Shown: piece after piece, positions 8,429 through 18,040 of the stretch
How the letters are laid out: every line of letters starts with the position of its first letter
How positions within the stretch are numbered: the stretch's first letter is position 1
NCBI RefSeq assembly: GCF_016406325.1
Contig: NZ_CP066370.1
Span: forward strand, 3,968,001 to 4,032,000
Reading direction: 5' to 3'
Length of the DNA: 64,000 bases
From: Shewanella putrefaciens
GTDB lineage: Bacteria; Pseudomonadota; Gammaproteobacteria; Enterobacterales; Shewanellaceae
Notes under the pieces: model-generated
What the model was told of the DNA's origin: nothing
Databases searched by the model: none
The model's input: the letters and a program-made list of their open reading frames with translations, nothing else
Program-made: the position numbers and the translations under genes

Positions 8429-10093
8429 ATGGATACTGCGATTAAGACACCAATCGAAATGCTGGCACACTGGGCTAAAGCTCGTGGGGATGAAGTCTAT
8501 TTGCGCCAACCAATCAAGGGACAATACCTTGATTTTACGTGGGGTGAAGTGCAAGAGAAAGTGCAGCAATTAGCGGGTGCGCTACGTCACTTAGGATTTG
8601 AGTCTGGCGATAAAATTGCCGTCTTATCTAAAAACTGTGCAGAGTGGTTTATCACCGATCTCGCCTTGATGCACGGCGGCTATATCAGCGTGCCAATTTA
8701 CCCGACCGCCAACCCTGATACCATACGTTATGTACTACAACACAGTGGAGCTAAAGCCATTTTTGTCGGTAAGCTCGATCATTGGGCCGATCAAGAAGCT
8801 GGGGTTGGCGGAGAATTATTACGCCTAGCAATGCCCTACGACACTATGCCCGCCCAATATCAATGGGAACAATTGCTAAATCTAGGTCATCCTTTAATTG
8901 AAGCTCCCCTACCTAAGCTAGATCAAGTGATGACATTGATCTACACCTCAGGTTCGACAGGGCAGCCTAAAGGTGCCATTCAGACCTTTGCTAGCTACGG
9001 CTGGACCTGTAAAGCCGTTGTACGTGACTTACGCACCGATGGTGATGATAGACTCTTATCCTATCTGCCATTAGCCCATATCACTGAACGCGTTGCGATT
9101 GAAGGCTCATCCTTTTATTCGGGTAGCTCCGTTGCTTTTGTCGAAAGCCTCGACTCCTTTGTCGCCGATGTGCAACGGGCTAAACCTACAGTCTTTTTCT
9201 CCGTACCTCGTTTATGGAGCTTATTCCAGAAAAATATCATCGATAAAATTGGCCTAAGCAAACTCAATCTATTACTTAAAATTCCGCTACTTAGCAGTTT
9301 TGTAAAATACAAAATTCACAAGGGATTAGGTTTAAACCATTGTCGCCTGCTCGGCTCAGGATCTGCGCCTATTCCACCATCATTGATCCACTGGTATCAC
9401 AATATTGGCCTCAATATTTGTGAGGCTTGGGGAATGACGGAAAACTGCGCCTATTCGATTATCAACTATCCCTTTGATGCCCGTAAAATTGGTACTGTTG
9501 GACGTCCAATACAGGATTGCTTAATACGCCAAGGGGACGATGGCGAGTTACTGATCAAAAGCCCCGGTTTAATGACCGCCTATTATTTACAACCCGAAGC
9601 GACTGCGGCAGCCTTCGATGCCGATGGTTTTTTCCATACTGGCGATTTATGTGCCATCGATGCCGATGGCTGCGTGACTATTACTGGTCGTGTTAAAGAC
9701 AATTTTAAAACCGCCAAAGGTAAATATGTCGCGCCAGTTCCTATTGAACGTAAATTAGCTCAGGATCCCTATGTAGAACTGATTTGCGTTATTGGCTCTG
9801 GTTTGCCACATCCTGTCGCACTGGTACAACTATCAGAAGGGGCAAGCCTACAAGCCCGTGAAGAAGTGAGAGCCTCACTGAAAGCAACACTCGACAGTGT
9901 TAACCCACACTTAGAGTCCCATGAACATGTCGATGCAATTATCGTGGTCAGTGATCCTTGGACAATTGAGAATGATGTACTCACCCCTACCCTCAAAATC
10001 AAACGTCATGTGCTTGAAAAAGCCTTTAGCGAACGAGTCGATGGCATTAGAGGCGCTAAAATATGTTGGGAAGATGAGATTTCTATTAAATAA
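8429..10093 (+). CDS. AMP-forming long-chain acyl-CoA synthetase-like ligase
   Basis: The product (554 aa from ATG 8429) has the ANL superfamily motifs. LIYTSGSTGQPKGAI is the phosphate-binding loop, EAWGMTENC the A5 motif, FFHTGDLCAID the A7 motif, and GRVKDNFKTAKGKYVAP the hinge and catalytic lysine region of FACL-type enzymes. It probably activates a long-chain carboxylic acid to acyl-AMP and then acyl-CoA at the membrane. The start was taken at ATG 8429 behind ACAGGGA rather than at a TTG two codons earlier. It stands alone between two terminators. The chain-length preference is unknown. Confidence 0.85.
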   Translation: MDTAIKTPIEMLAHWAKARGDEVYLRQPIKGQYLDFTWGEVQEKVQQLAGALRHLGFESGDKIAVLSKNCAEWFITDLALMHGGYISVPIYPTANPDTIRYVLQHSGAKAIFVGKLDHWADQEAGVGGELLRLAMPYDTMPAQYQWEQLLNLGHPLIEAPLPKLDQVMTLIYTSGSTGQPKGAIQTFASYGWTCKAVVRDLRTDGDDRLLSYLPLAHITERVAIEGSSFYSGSSVAFVESLDSFVADVQRAKPTVFFSVPRLWSLFQKNIIDKIGLSKLNLLLKIPLLSSFVKYKIHKGLGLNHCRLLGSGSAPIPPSLIHWYHNIGLNICEAWGMTENCAYSIINYPFDARKIGTVGRPIQDCLIRQGDDGELLIKSPGLMTAYYLQPEATAAAFDADGFFHTGDLCAIDADGCVTITGRVKDNFKTAKGKYVAPVPIERKLAQDPYVELICVIGSGLPHPVALVQLSEGASLQAREEVRASLKATLDSVNPHLESHEHVDAIIVVSDPWTIENDVLTPTLKIKRHVLEKAFSERVDGIRGAKICWEDEISIK

Positions 10094-10138
10094 CTTTCCA
10101 AAACAGTGATATAGAAAACTTTTTTTATCACTAAATCA

Positions 10139-10164
10139 AAGCACGCGATGGAGCGTGCTTTTTT
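10139..10164 (+). terminator. intrinsic terminator after acyl-CoA synthetase gene
   Basis: The stem AAGCACGC / GCGTGCTT has a six-base loop (GATGGA) and is followed by a T run. Confidence 0.85.
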
Positions 10165-10273
10165 ATGACATATTCTGTCAAACAGTGTTAAAACCACGTA
10201 TCATGTATGGCTGTCGGTTAAGGTGTCCACACCTCAATTAATTCACTTAATCAAGATCAAACAGAGTCTAAAA

Positions 10274-11224
10274 ATGCTCATTGCACTTTCAATTATTGGT
10301 GGTTTTATTATTTTAACCTTAGGCGCAGAAGCCCTAGTTCGCGGTGCAAGTTCAATTGCCCTGCGTTTAGGTATTACGCCGTTAATTATTGGCTTAACTA
10401 TCGTTGCTTTTGGTACAAGTGCGCCAGAGTTAGCGGTCAGTGTTAAATCCGCATTAGCAGGTAACAGCGGCATAGCCCTAGGTAATGTCATAGGATCAAA
10501 CATTGCCAACATTGGTTTGATTTTAGCGATCACCGCGCTGATCCGCCCCATCCAAGTACAATCCCAAATTGTAAAACGGGATATTCCCCTGATGATCTTA
10601 GCCTCTATGTTGTTTTGGGGATTATTACTAGACGGTGAACTCAACCTCATTGACGGTGTAGTGCTACTTTCACTGTTGGTAGGCTATTTAGTGTTTAGTT
10701 ACATCAGTTCAAAAAACACTAAGGATGCCGATGCCGAGGCCATTGAAGAAGGCCCTAAAAACCCACTGTTATCAATTTTATTTATTTTAGTGGGCATCAG
10801 TATGTTAGTCGGTGGTGGAATTTTATTTGTGAATGGCGCCGTTGATCTGGCTAAAACCTTCGGCGTGAGTGAAGTGATTATCGGCTTAACGATTGTCGCG
10901 ATTGGCACCAGTATGCCGGAATTAGTTACCTCTGTTTTAGCAGCACTAAAAGGTGAAAGTGATATTGCTATTGGTAATGTCGTAGGCTCTAACCTTTTTA
11001 ATATCTTAGGTATTTTAGGTGTCACCGCCATAGTTCACCCAGTATCGGCTCTGGGTTTTCAATCCTTCGACTTTACCGTAATGTTAGCTTTAGCCGTAGT
11101 AATACTGCCCTTCGCTTGGACAGGTTTACGCATCGGCCGTAGAGAAGGCGCAGTTTTGTTGCTGAGCTATCTAGGTTATATGGGTTACTTAGTAAACCAA
11201 GCAAGTATGCAATCTTTAGTCTAA
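10274..11224 (+). CDS. calcium/sodium antiporter (CaCA family, YrbG-like)
   Basis: The 316-aa protein is almost entirely hydrophobic, with about ten membrane segments. It shows the two inverted alpha-repeats of the Ca2+/cation antiporter family. The first is GLTIVAFGTSAPELAVSV...GNVIGSNIANI and the second is GLTIVAIGTSMPELVTSV...GNVVGSNLFNI. The Glu in each PEL motif binds the cation. It resembles E. coli YrbG. The start was set at ATG 10274, because MLIALSIIGGFIIL matches the family N-terminus and skips 17 polar residues after a poorly placed GTG at 10223. The gene is monocistronic between terminators. Confidence 0.88.
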   Translation: MLIALSIIGGFIILTLGAEALVRGASSIALRLGITPLIIGLTIVAFGTSAPELAVSVKSALAGNSGIALGNVIGSNIANIGLILAITALIRPIQVQSQIVKRDIPLMILASMLFWGLLLDGELNLIDGVVLLSLLVGYLVFSYISSKNTKDADAEAIEEGPKNPLLSILFILVGISMLVGGGILFVNGAVDLAKTFGVSEVIIGLTIVAIGTSMPELVTSVLAALKGESDIAIGNVVGSNLFNILGILGVTAIVHPVSALGFQSFDFTVMLALAVVILPFAWTGLRIGRREGAVLLLSYLGYMGYLVNQASMQSLV

Positions 11225-11244
11225 GCCATAAATTGTGTTAACTA

Positions 11245-11271
11245 AAAACACCGGAGCCACTCCGGTGTTTT
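11245..11271 (+). terminator. intrinsic terminator after the antiporter gene
   Basis: A perfect 12-bp stem AAAACACCGGAG / CTCCGGTGTTTT has a three-base loop and lies 20 bases after the stop. Confidence 0.9.
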
Positions 11272-11491
11272 GCTATCTGTACTTTATATTAGCTTGTTAC
11301 CTAACGTATTTATCTCTTCGTAATACATTCTAATACTCATTCTTAACCTGTGTAGGTTAGCCATCTGCGCTAACTGTATCCCTTTGTAGTCAGCCGTTCA
11401 TCTCTAGCGATACTTCCCAGTAGATCAGGAGCAATTTCAAAAAACATAAATGTTATTTCTGTGGAATTCAACTTTTGATTGATCTTGCTAA
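11272..11491. other. gene-free stretch upstream of a TonB receptor gene
   Basis: Apart from a short palindrome (TAACCT/AGGTTA, 11344-11359), no gene or RNA is visible. The part closest to the receptor is AT-rich and leads into the Fur-type box. Confidence 0.5.
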
Positions 11492-11506
11492 TGTTAATCA
11501 TTATCA
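11492..11506. promoter_or_regulatory. putative Fur box
   Basis: TGTTAATCATTATCA matches the 7-1-7 Fur core TGATAATnATTATCA at 13 of 14 defined bases. It sits 59 bases before the TonB receptor start, as expected for iron repression. Confidence 0.7.
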
Positions 11507-11565
11507 TTCGCAAAATTATTTGTAAGTTACATTTGTGAATTAAGTTTACTAAACAGGAGAGGTTT

Positions 11566-13980
11566 ATGTTATTTCGTCAAACTTGCTTGGCCGCTGCCAT
11601 TACCGCTGTTTTTGCTGGTAATTTCGTCCAAGCTGAAGAGGCCCCAGACAGAAAAATGGAAGTTATCGTTGTTACCGCCTCTGGATATGAACAGAAATTA
11701 GTTGATGCACCAGCCAGTATTTCTGTTATCACCCAAGAAGATTTGATGATAAAACCTTATACCACTCTCCTAGATGCAGTACGTGACTTGGAAGGGGTTG
11801 ATATTGGTGAAACCCGTGATAAAACAGGACAAGGAACCATCAGCCTACGCGGTATGGGATCTGACTATACCCTGATCCTCGTCGATGGTAAGCGTCAGAA
11901 CAACCATGGTGATATTTATCCAAACAGTTTTGGCGGCAACCAATTTGGCCATGTGCCACCACTCGATGCAATTGACCGAATTGAAGTTATTCGTGGACCT
12001 GCATCAACACTATACGGCGCCGATGCGCTAGGGGGCGTGGTGAATATCATCACGAAAAAAGTGGGGGACGAATGGTCAGGCTCGGTCACTCACAGTCGCA
12101 CTAATCAAACAAATGATGCCTATGGCGAAGATATCACTACCGATTTCAGCGTAATGGGGCCGCTCATTAAAGGCGTCCTTGGACTCTCTGTCCATGGCAG
12201 TATTTATGATCGTATGGGGTCAACACCTGAGTATGCTCCCGTCAATTATCCGAATGGAGAAGTGCGTACCCGCTCACTCGGTTTTGGAGGCGGAGGCAAG
12301 ACTGTTGATAATGAAAACCATATGCTCGGTGGGAGCCTAAGTTGGACACCCAATGAACATCATAAAATTTGGTTTGACTTAGATTCATCCTCACAGGAAT
12401 ACGACAACACGCCATTAATCAATGCGGACGGTGTACGCGAGTATCCTCTTGGCACAGTTGATAATCTAGAAAGCCTTTGGGTAGCAAGTAATTTCTGTAA
12501 AGGTGGTGTAGGTTCCCGTGAGGCCGCCTGCCTTGCCAGTGGTGGAGAATGGGCAAGACGTTCTAATCCAAGAGTTGGTTATAGCGAAACTCAAAAATTT
12601 ACCCGTGATGCTTGGGCATTAACCCACGAAGGAGCTTGGGATTTTGGAACAAGTTTCGTTTCACTGTCATATGTCGACACGCAAAACCATGGCCGTACAC
12701 TCCCATTTACCACTGCTGAACGGACATTGTTACTGCAAATGATTGATGGTAAAGGGGCCTACACAGGTATGACAGAAGCAGAGCGTAAAGCAATTGTCTC
12801 ATCGACCTTCCTGCCTAGACCTAAACGTGAAATGGCAAGCAACCAATATACACTGGATATGAAACTCGACATTCCATTTGAAGCTGCTGGCAATCATGTC
12901 GCGGTAACAGGTGCGCAGGTGATACGAGGAGAATTAAAAGACGGTGTATTTGGTATGGAAGAAGGTACGCCAGGCGCAGTACAAGAACACAATATGTGGT
13001 CTGTTTTTGCTGAAGATACCTGGAGCATGACCTCTGATTTATCTGTTACTGCGGGTTTACGCCATGATGACCATGAAATATTTGGCAACCAACTCAGTCC
13101 ACGTCTATATGGCGTTTACACCATTAATAATGAGTGGACTGTAAAAGGTGGAGTGAGCACTGGTTTTAAAACACCTAAAACCACGCAATTATATGATGGT
13201 GTCGTTGGTTTTGGTGGCCAAGGAACCTCACCACAGTTTGGTAACCCAGATCTGGAAGCGGAAACCAGTGTCTCTAGTGAAGTGGCTTTATACTGGTCAC
13301 ATCCTGATGGCCATAACTTCAACGTAACCGTCTTTAAAAACGATTTTGACGATAAGATTGCTTCACAACCTTGTGGTACAGGTACAAGTATCGAATGTTC
13401 CGATGCGGGTGAATATGCTGATTTGGGCTATGCGGTTAGCACCAAGACAGTGAATATTGACAAGGTGACTATTCAAGGGGCTGAGCTAGCCGGACGTTGG
13501 GAAATCCTTGATGCCTTAACCTTTAATGCTAACTATACCTACACTGATAGCGAGCAAAAAAGCGGAGCAGAGCAAGGTCGGCCACTTGGCAACAGCGCTA
13601 AGCATATGGCAAATGCGACCTTAAAATGGGAGATAACCGATTCAGTTAATGTATTTTTGACCTCAGAATATCGCGCCAAACGCTATCGTTCTTGGGATAC
13701 GATTAATGATGCCCCACTCTATTACAAAGGCTACAACGTATTCCACCTCGGCGGTTCTTATCAGGCAAGTGAGTTTGTCACCTTTAATATGCGAATCAAC
13801 AACTTGTTTGATAAAGATTTTACAACATACGATATTGTCTTTACCGAATGTAGCGATACTAGCGCAACTTGTGTTTCTGACGATAATGGCCAAAACGGGT
13901 ACACAGCATCCTACGTTGATGACTATAACAACAAAGATAAAGCCCGTAATCTCTGGGTTAGTATGAATGTACGCTTCTAA
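11566..13980 (+). CDS. TonB-dependent outer-membrane receptor, probably ferric-siderophore
   Basis: The 804-aa protein has a signal peptide ending at VQA (about residue 23) and a TonB box-like EVIVVTAS. The plug domain includes VRDLEGVDIGETRDKTGQGTISLRGMGSD and IEVIRGPASTLYGADALGGVVNIITKK. A 22-strand-type barrel ends in the required aromatic residue (MNVRF). It resembles the FepA/CirA/IrgA catecholate group by memory, so a ferric catecholate is the best guess. Iron regulation is supported by the Fur-type box 59 bases upstream. It is monocistronic with its own terminator. The ligand is not certain. Confidence 0.85.
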   Translation: MLFRQTCLAAAITAVFAGNFVQAEEAPDRKMEVIVVTASGYEQKLVDAPASISVITQEDLMIKPYTTLLDAVRDLEGVDIGETRDKTGQGTISLRGMGSDYTLILVDGKRQNNHGDIYPNSFGGNQFGHVPPLDAIDRIEVIRGPASTLYGADALGGVVNIITKKVGDEWSGSVTHSRTNQTNDAYGEDITTDFSVMGPLIKGVLGLSVHGSIYDRMGSTPEYAPVNYPNGEVRTRSLGFGGGGKTVDNENHMLGGSLSWTPNEHHKIWFDLDSSSQEYDNTPLINADGVREYPLGTVDNLESLWVASNFCKGGVGSREAACLASGGEWARRSNPRVGYSETQKFTRDAWALTHEGAWDFGTSFVSLSYVDTQNHGRTLPFTTAERTLLLQMIDGKGAYTGMTEAERKAIVSSTFLPRPKREMASNQYTLDMKLDIPFEAAGNHVAVTGAQVIRGELKDGVFGMEEGTPGAVQEHNMWSVFAEDTWSMTSDLSVTAGLRHDDHEIFGNQLSPRLYGVYTINNEWTVKGGVSTGFKTPKTTQLYDGVVGFGGQGTSPQFGNPDLEAETSVSSEVALYWSHPDGHNFNVTVFKNDFDDKIASQPCGTGTSIECSDAGEYADLGYAVSTKTVNIDKVTIQGAELAGRWEILDALTFNANYTYTDSEQKSGAEQGRPLGNSAKHMANATLKWEITDSVNVFLTSEYRAKRYRSWDTINDAPLYYKGYNVFHLGGSYQASEFVTFNMRINNLFDKDFTTYDIVFTECSDTSATCVSDDNGQNGYTASYVDDYNNKDKARNLWVSMNVRF

Positions 13981-14024
13981 TTGAATCGTTGAATTAGCCA
14001 TTATTCAATCATAAGTGACTGAAC

Positions 14025-14063
14025 AAAAAAGAGTTACGCTTAATAAGAGGGTAACTCTTTTTT
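14025..14063 (+). terminator. intrinsic terminator after the TonB receptor gene
   Basis: An AAAAAAGAGTTAC / GTAACTCTTTTTT stem has a 13-base loop and a terminal T run, just before the MITE-like element. Confidence 0.85.
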
Positions 14064-14075
14064 ATCGTGAACTCA

Positions 14076-14343
14076 TAGGGCGTGTTGACGTTTCGAGATT
14101 AAATTTTGTTCGCTCTGGCAAGCTCGTGATCGCGAAACGAGGAGTGACGTGTAGTTATTCTACTCAAATGACGAGTGACAAAGAGCAAGAGCTTGCCAGA
14201 CGAACCCTTCGGGCAGCGTTTGGCTGGCGTTTTTGCTTCGTTATCGCCCGTTTATGTAGAATAACTACACCGCACGGGCTTTACCTTGCATAAAAGCCAG
14301 CCAACTCGCTGCAAAAATACCCCTGAAACGTCAACACGCCCTA
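14076..14343. mobile_element. MITE-like element with 19-bp perfect terminal inverted repeats, TA-flanked
   Basis: TAGGGCGTGTTGACGTTTC at 14076-14094 is repeated perfectly in inverted orientation at 14325-14343. If TA is the duplicated target, the mobile unit is 14078-14341 (264 bp). Internal nested inverted repeats are present: CTGGCAAGCTC (14115-14125) with 14189-14199, and GTGTAGTTATTCTAC (14149-14163) with 14256-14270. No transposase is encoded; the only sizeable frame is a by-product of the palindromes. A short relative lies at 2805-2877. TA target duplication is typical of IS630/Tc1-mariner transposases, so a related element elsewhere in the genome may mobilise it (inference). It sits between a terminator and the end of the DUF1963 gene, whose stop codon it supplies. 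Confidence 0.8.
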
Positions 14344-15465
14344 ATCATATATGCAGTAAATGCGCTCAAATTGACCCAACGCGAGATCGTCCCGGTGGAT
14401 AATAAAATTCAACCGCATAGAATGCTCACTATAGACAACTTTGAGCAGCACCAGATAATCTTCGGCATTGCCGCCTAACTCAGCCGCGGCGTGGAGTTCC
14501 GGGGCTTTATAGCGGCTATCTCCATGGCCATTAATGCTGGCGATACCATCGTAATACGGCAGCGGCTGCTCGGGGACGAGCAATGCCTGCAAGTTGGATG
14601 ACCGCCACCCGGGCAATGCAGCCCATTGCGGTTGAGTGAGAATCTGACCGGGGATTAACCCCTGCATATTCATTTGCATCAGCTCATAGCCCTTGAGCTG
14701 ATCTTGCCACTCAGATGCCAATTCGTCATCCACAACCTCAAGGGTTTGTAGCACCATAGCTTGCTGCTGTTCAGGTAGCGCTTGTAAACGTGCCTTGGCT
14801 AACTTTAATAAATGCGGGTTGTCACTATTAATCATGTCAGGGGCAATCATCTTAATGCTGGCAATCCCGTGGAGTTGATAAGCTGTCTCATACTCATAGT
14901 TTCCACATACAGAATCGTCGAACTTAAGATCGGCAATACATTTTCCAGAGTAAAGTTGCTGATCCTCAGCGACATAATAGACGTGACCGCGAAGCATTTC
15001 CGAGAAACGCCAACGCTCCAAAAAGAACAACAATCGGCCCTCTCTGGGCAAGTAGGGTTGTAACGCTTTCAGTTCACTACAATTAAGCTGCGCGATAAAT
15101 TGCATGGGAACGTGAAAGGCTTGCGCAGCCTCGTCCCAATGGTAATTCTCTTCAGCCCAATCTTCCCGCCAATGCTCCTCGATATACTCGCGAGTATGGT
15201 CGAATTCCTCAGCGTAAGCATCCAGCATCTCCTCCCGTCCAACCAAAGTCACCGGATAATCCATGCCGACAGGCAAATCCGGTAATCCACCCAGCCGGCT
15301 GTTACCTAACTTGGCATAGTGTTCGATTGCACAGGGATAGAGATCGACACTACTGCGAATAAACGCCGAGAGCGTATGGGCAAGATGCGGGTCTTTAAAC
15401 TGCGCCAGCTTTTGCTCTAACAACTGCCGACGAATGGGGGAATTTTCTGCTAACAACATATCCAT
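14341..15465 (-). CDS. DUF1963 (YwqG-like) family protein
   Basis: The protein (374 aa from ATG 15465) contains SRLGGLPDLPVGMDYP, FIAQLNCSEL and GRLLFFLE, the characteristic spacing of DUF1963/YwqG proteins. No biochemical function is established for the family. The start was chosen behind GTGAGGT at 15465; an in-frame start 15 codons earlier lacks a site. The last codon before the stop is the final base triplet of host sequence: the TAG stop (14343-14341) is formed by the terminal repeat of the MITE-like element. The C-terminus still ends close to the usual family end, so the protein is probably functional. Confidence 0.8.
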   Translation of the reverse strand: MDMLLAENSPIRRQLLEQKLAQFKDPHLAHTLSAFIRSSVDLYPCAIEHYAKLGNSRLGGLPDLPVGMDYPVTLVGREEMLDAYAEEFDHTREYIEEHWREDWAEENYHWDEAAQAFHVPMQFIAQLNCSELKALQPYLPREGRLLFFLERWRFSEMLRGHVYYVAEDQQLYSGKCIADLKFDDSVCGNYEYETAYQLHGIASIKMIAPDMINSDNPHLLKLAKARLQALPEQQQAMVLQTLEVVDDELASEWQDQLKGYELMQMNMQGLIPGQILTQPQWAALPGWRSSNLQALLVPEQPLPYYDGIASINGHGDSRYKAPELHAAAELGGNAEDYLVLLKVVYSEHSMRLNFIIHRDDLALGQFERIYCIYD

Positions 15466-15728
15466 ATTTACCTCACGACTCCAATGTTTGCTTTTTATCA
15501 TTTCTATCAACTATTTGCCATCATCAAATATAATAAATTGCAAGGCTGTCATAGGTTCTGCAAAGCTGGAGTAGCGTTTTGCTGATAAGACGAACAAAAA
15601 CTAAGACGATAGGAAACTCCTTCCGCTAATTGCTGCAGCACACTAACCCAATCAACACCGCCTTGGTTGAAAAATAAGCAGCCATTCTGTATGGTTAAGG
15701 CTAATTTTATTAAAAGGAGCACGATAAA

Positions 15729-16250
15729 ATGAACAAATTACACTTAGCCTCGCTCTCAATCTTGTTACTGAGTGGTACCGCGTTTGCACAAGAGTCCCAA
15801 GTAACCATGGAGTTGTTGAATGCAGAGGGTAATACTCCAATTGGCACTATTAGCCTAAATGACTCCGAATTTGGTCTTGTTCTCACCCCAAACCTGTCAT
15901 CTTTAACGCCAGGTGTACATGGTTTTCATGTACACCAAACTGGCAATTGCGAGCCAGTAACTAAGGATGGAAAAACAGTCTTAGGCGGAGGTGCGGGTGG
16001 ACATTATGATCCAGACAATACGGGTAAACATGGAACGCCATGGTCAACCGATAATCATAAGGGCGATTTACCGCCTTTATACGTCGATGAACATGGCAAG
16101 GCCACAACTGCTGTACTAGCTCCTCGCCTGAAGGTCAATGATGTTAAAGGTAAATCTTTGATGGTCCATGTTGGTGGAGATAATCATTCTGATCATCCAG
16201 CACCTCTTGGCGGCGGTGGTGCACGTATGGCTTGTGGTGTTATCAAGTAA
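15729..16250 (+). CDS. sodC: periplasmic Cu,Zn superoxide dismutase
   Basis: The 173-aa product has a signal peptide cleaved near residue 20 (TAFA/QE). The metal ligands are visible: His67 and His69 in [10 protein letters not shown], His92 in GGHYDP, His101, Asp113 and His147 in MVHVGG. The structural disulfide would be Cys74-Cys169. The enzyme turns superoxide into hydrogen peroxide and oxygen in the periplasm. An AAAAGGAGC ribosome-binding site precedes the ATG. It is a single-gene unit. Confidence 0.95.
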   Translation: MNKLHLASLSILLLSGTAFAQESQVTMELLNAEGNTPIGTISLNDSEFGLVLTPNLSSLTPGVHGFHVHQTGNCEPVTKDGKTVLGGGAGGHYDPDNTGKHGTPWSTDNHKGDLPPLYVDEHGKATTAVLAPRLKVNDVKGKSLMVHVGGDNHSDHPAPLGGGGARMACGVIK

Positions 16251-16409
16251 GTATTCATGGGCCAAAAACCATAATGTGTTGGTTTTTGGCCTAGTGCTAA
16301 AAGATGTAATCGCTTAATGACCTCTGTATACAGAACTGATAACAAGCCATCTTACCATTTACTGCTACACTCAAATTCTGCGTAAAAAGATCAACAAAAG
16401 GACTTGTTT

Positions 16410-17939
16410 ATGGCAATTGCCTGCGTTAACACTCGAGCCAGTTGCGGGGTTGAAGCCCCAAAAGTCACGGTTGAAGTACATCTTAGTAATGGGTTACCTG
16501 CATTTAATCTAGTGGGATTACCTGAAGCCTCGGTAAAGGAAGCCCGTGAACGAGTACGTAGCGCACTGATCAACGCAGGTTTTGAATTCCCAATGCGCAG
16601 AATTACTGTCAATCTCGCGCCGGCAGATTTGCCGAAACAAGGGGGGCGCTACGATTTACCTATCGCTGTGGGCATACTCGCGGCATCCGAACAAATCCCA
16701 GCTAACAGTTTAAAAAATTTAGAATTTGTGGGTGAACTGGCGCTTTCTGGACAGATTCGTTATTGCCAAGGGCTGCTACCTGCAATTATTGCAGCAAAAC
16801 GCCAAGACAATACTTTAATTTTGCCATTGGAAAATCGTCACGATGCCGAGTTAGTTGGCTATCAAAAGGTATTTTTTGGATCGCACTTACAAAGTCTCGC
16901 GGCATTTTTACAAGGTCAAGCACCACTACCGGAACTTGATACTCATCTTGAATGGGTAAGCGAAGAACAATCCTATGATTCAAGCCAATGCTTAAGCGAT
17001 GTGATAGGACAATATCAAGCCAAACAAGCACTGGAAATTGCGGCGGCAGGTAATCATAACCTTTTGATGCTGGGCCCGCCCGGAACTGGAAAAACCATGC
17101 TGGCCAGCCGCATGATGGCGCTACTCCCTGCCTTAAGTTATGAAGAAGCATTAGAAGTTGCCGCTATTCACTCCGTTGCAGGACTCGACATCAAGCCACA
17201 AGATTTTTTAAAACGCCCCTTTAGAGCACCACACCACACAAGTTCATCAATATCCCTCGTGGGTGGCGGAAGTATTCCAAAACCCGGTGAAATCTCCCTC
17301 GCACACCGTGGCGTCTTATTTTTAGATGAAGTTGCTGAATTTCCACGTAAAGTGCTCGACTGCCTACGTGAGCCTATGGAAACAGGCGAAGTAGTCATTT
17401 CCCGCGCCGCCGCTAAACTCACTTTTTTAAGCCGTTTTCAATTAATCGCCGCCATGAATCCTAGCCCTAGCGGTGATATTGATGCAAATAACCGCGCCAC
17501 TCCAGATCAAGTACAGCGGTATCTTGCAAGATTGTCGGGCCCATTTCTCGATAGATTTGATCTCACGATTGAAGTGCCAAAACTACCCGCAGGCACACTC
17601 ACCCAAGCCATGGCGCCGAGCGAAACTAGCCAAGATGTCGCGAAACGAGTTAGGCGCGCAAGGGATATTCAACTGGCTCGCTCAGGAGTGCTCAACAGTG
17701 AACTTACGGGTAAACAGCTTAAACTTTTCAGCGGTCTAACTGATGCAGACCTTATCTTTTTAGAGCAGAGCGTCGTCAAACTTGGACTTTCTGTGCGTAG
17801 CTTTCATCGTATTCAACGAGTCGCCCGCACGATTGCCGATCTAGAGCAGTCACCCAATACTGAAAGACGTCACTTGGCTCAAGCATTAGGATATCGCGCT
17901 ATGGATAGGCTGCTTGCGCGTTTATCTCAGCAATATTGA
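16410..17939 (+). CDS. comM: ComM/YifB family Mg-chelatase-like AAA+ ATPase
   Basis: The protein (509 aa) combines an N-terminal Lon protease-like fold region (GLPEASVKEARERVRSAL) with a Mg-chelatase AAA+ core. Walker A is GPPGTGKTML, Walker B is GVLFLDEV, and FRAPHHTSS and RFDL follow in the expected order. ComM proteins are hexameric helicases that aid branch migration during natural transformation in Vibrio; in other bacteria the same protein is called YifB. ATG 16410 lies behind AAAAGGA; a TTG two codons upstream was not chosen. The acyltransferases downstream start about 100 bases later and are probably unrelated. Confidence 0.93.
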   Translation: MAIACVNTRASCGVEAPKVTVEVHLSNGLPAFNLVGLPEASVKEARERVRSALINAGFEFPMRRITVNLAPADLPKQGGRYDLPIAVGILAASEQIPANSLKNLEFVGELALSGQIRYCQGLLPAIIAAKRQDNTLILPLENRHDAELVGYQKVFFGSHLQSLAAFLQGQAPLPELDTHLEWVSEEQSYDSSQCLSDVIGQYQAKQALEIAAAGNHNLLMLGPPGTGKTMLASRMMALLPALSYEEALEVAAIHSVAGLDIKPQDFLKRPFRAPHHTSSSISLVGGGSIPKPGEISLAHRGVLFLDEVAEFPRKVLDCLREPMETGEVVISRAAAKLTFLSRFQLIAAMNPSPSGDIDANNRATPDQVQRYLARLSGPFLDRFDLTIEVPKLPAGTLTQAMAPSETSQDVAKRVRRARDIQLARSGVLNSELTGKQLKLFSGLTDADLIFLEQSVVKLGLSVRSFHRIQRVARTIADLEQSPNTERRHLAQALGYRAMDRLLARLSQQY

Positions 17940-18040
17940 ACGAATAAATGTTAACAAATGCACCGACCAGCACTGGCTAAGATTGAGCCAAAGGCTGACA
18001 CCGAGTAACATAGGCCTCCAATTTTTGTCAGGGGGCTCGG

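Noticed and set aside
14015-14293. 92-codon frame across the terminator and MITE-like element
   Set aside because: It lies across the terminator stem and palindromic DNA, has no ribosome-binding site and no family resemblance.
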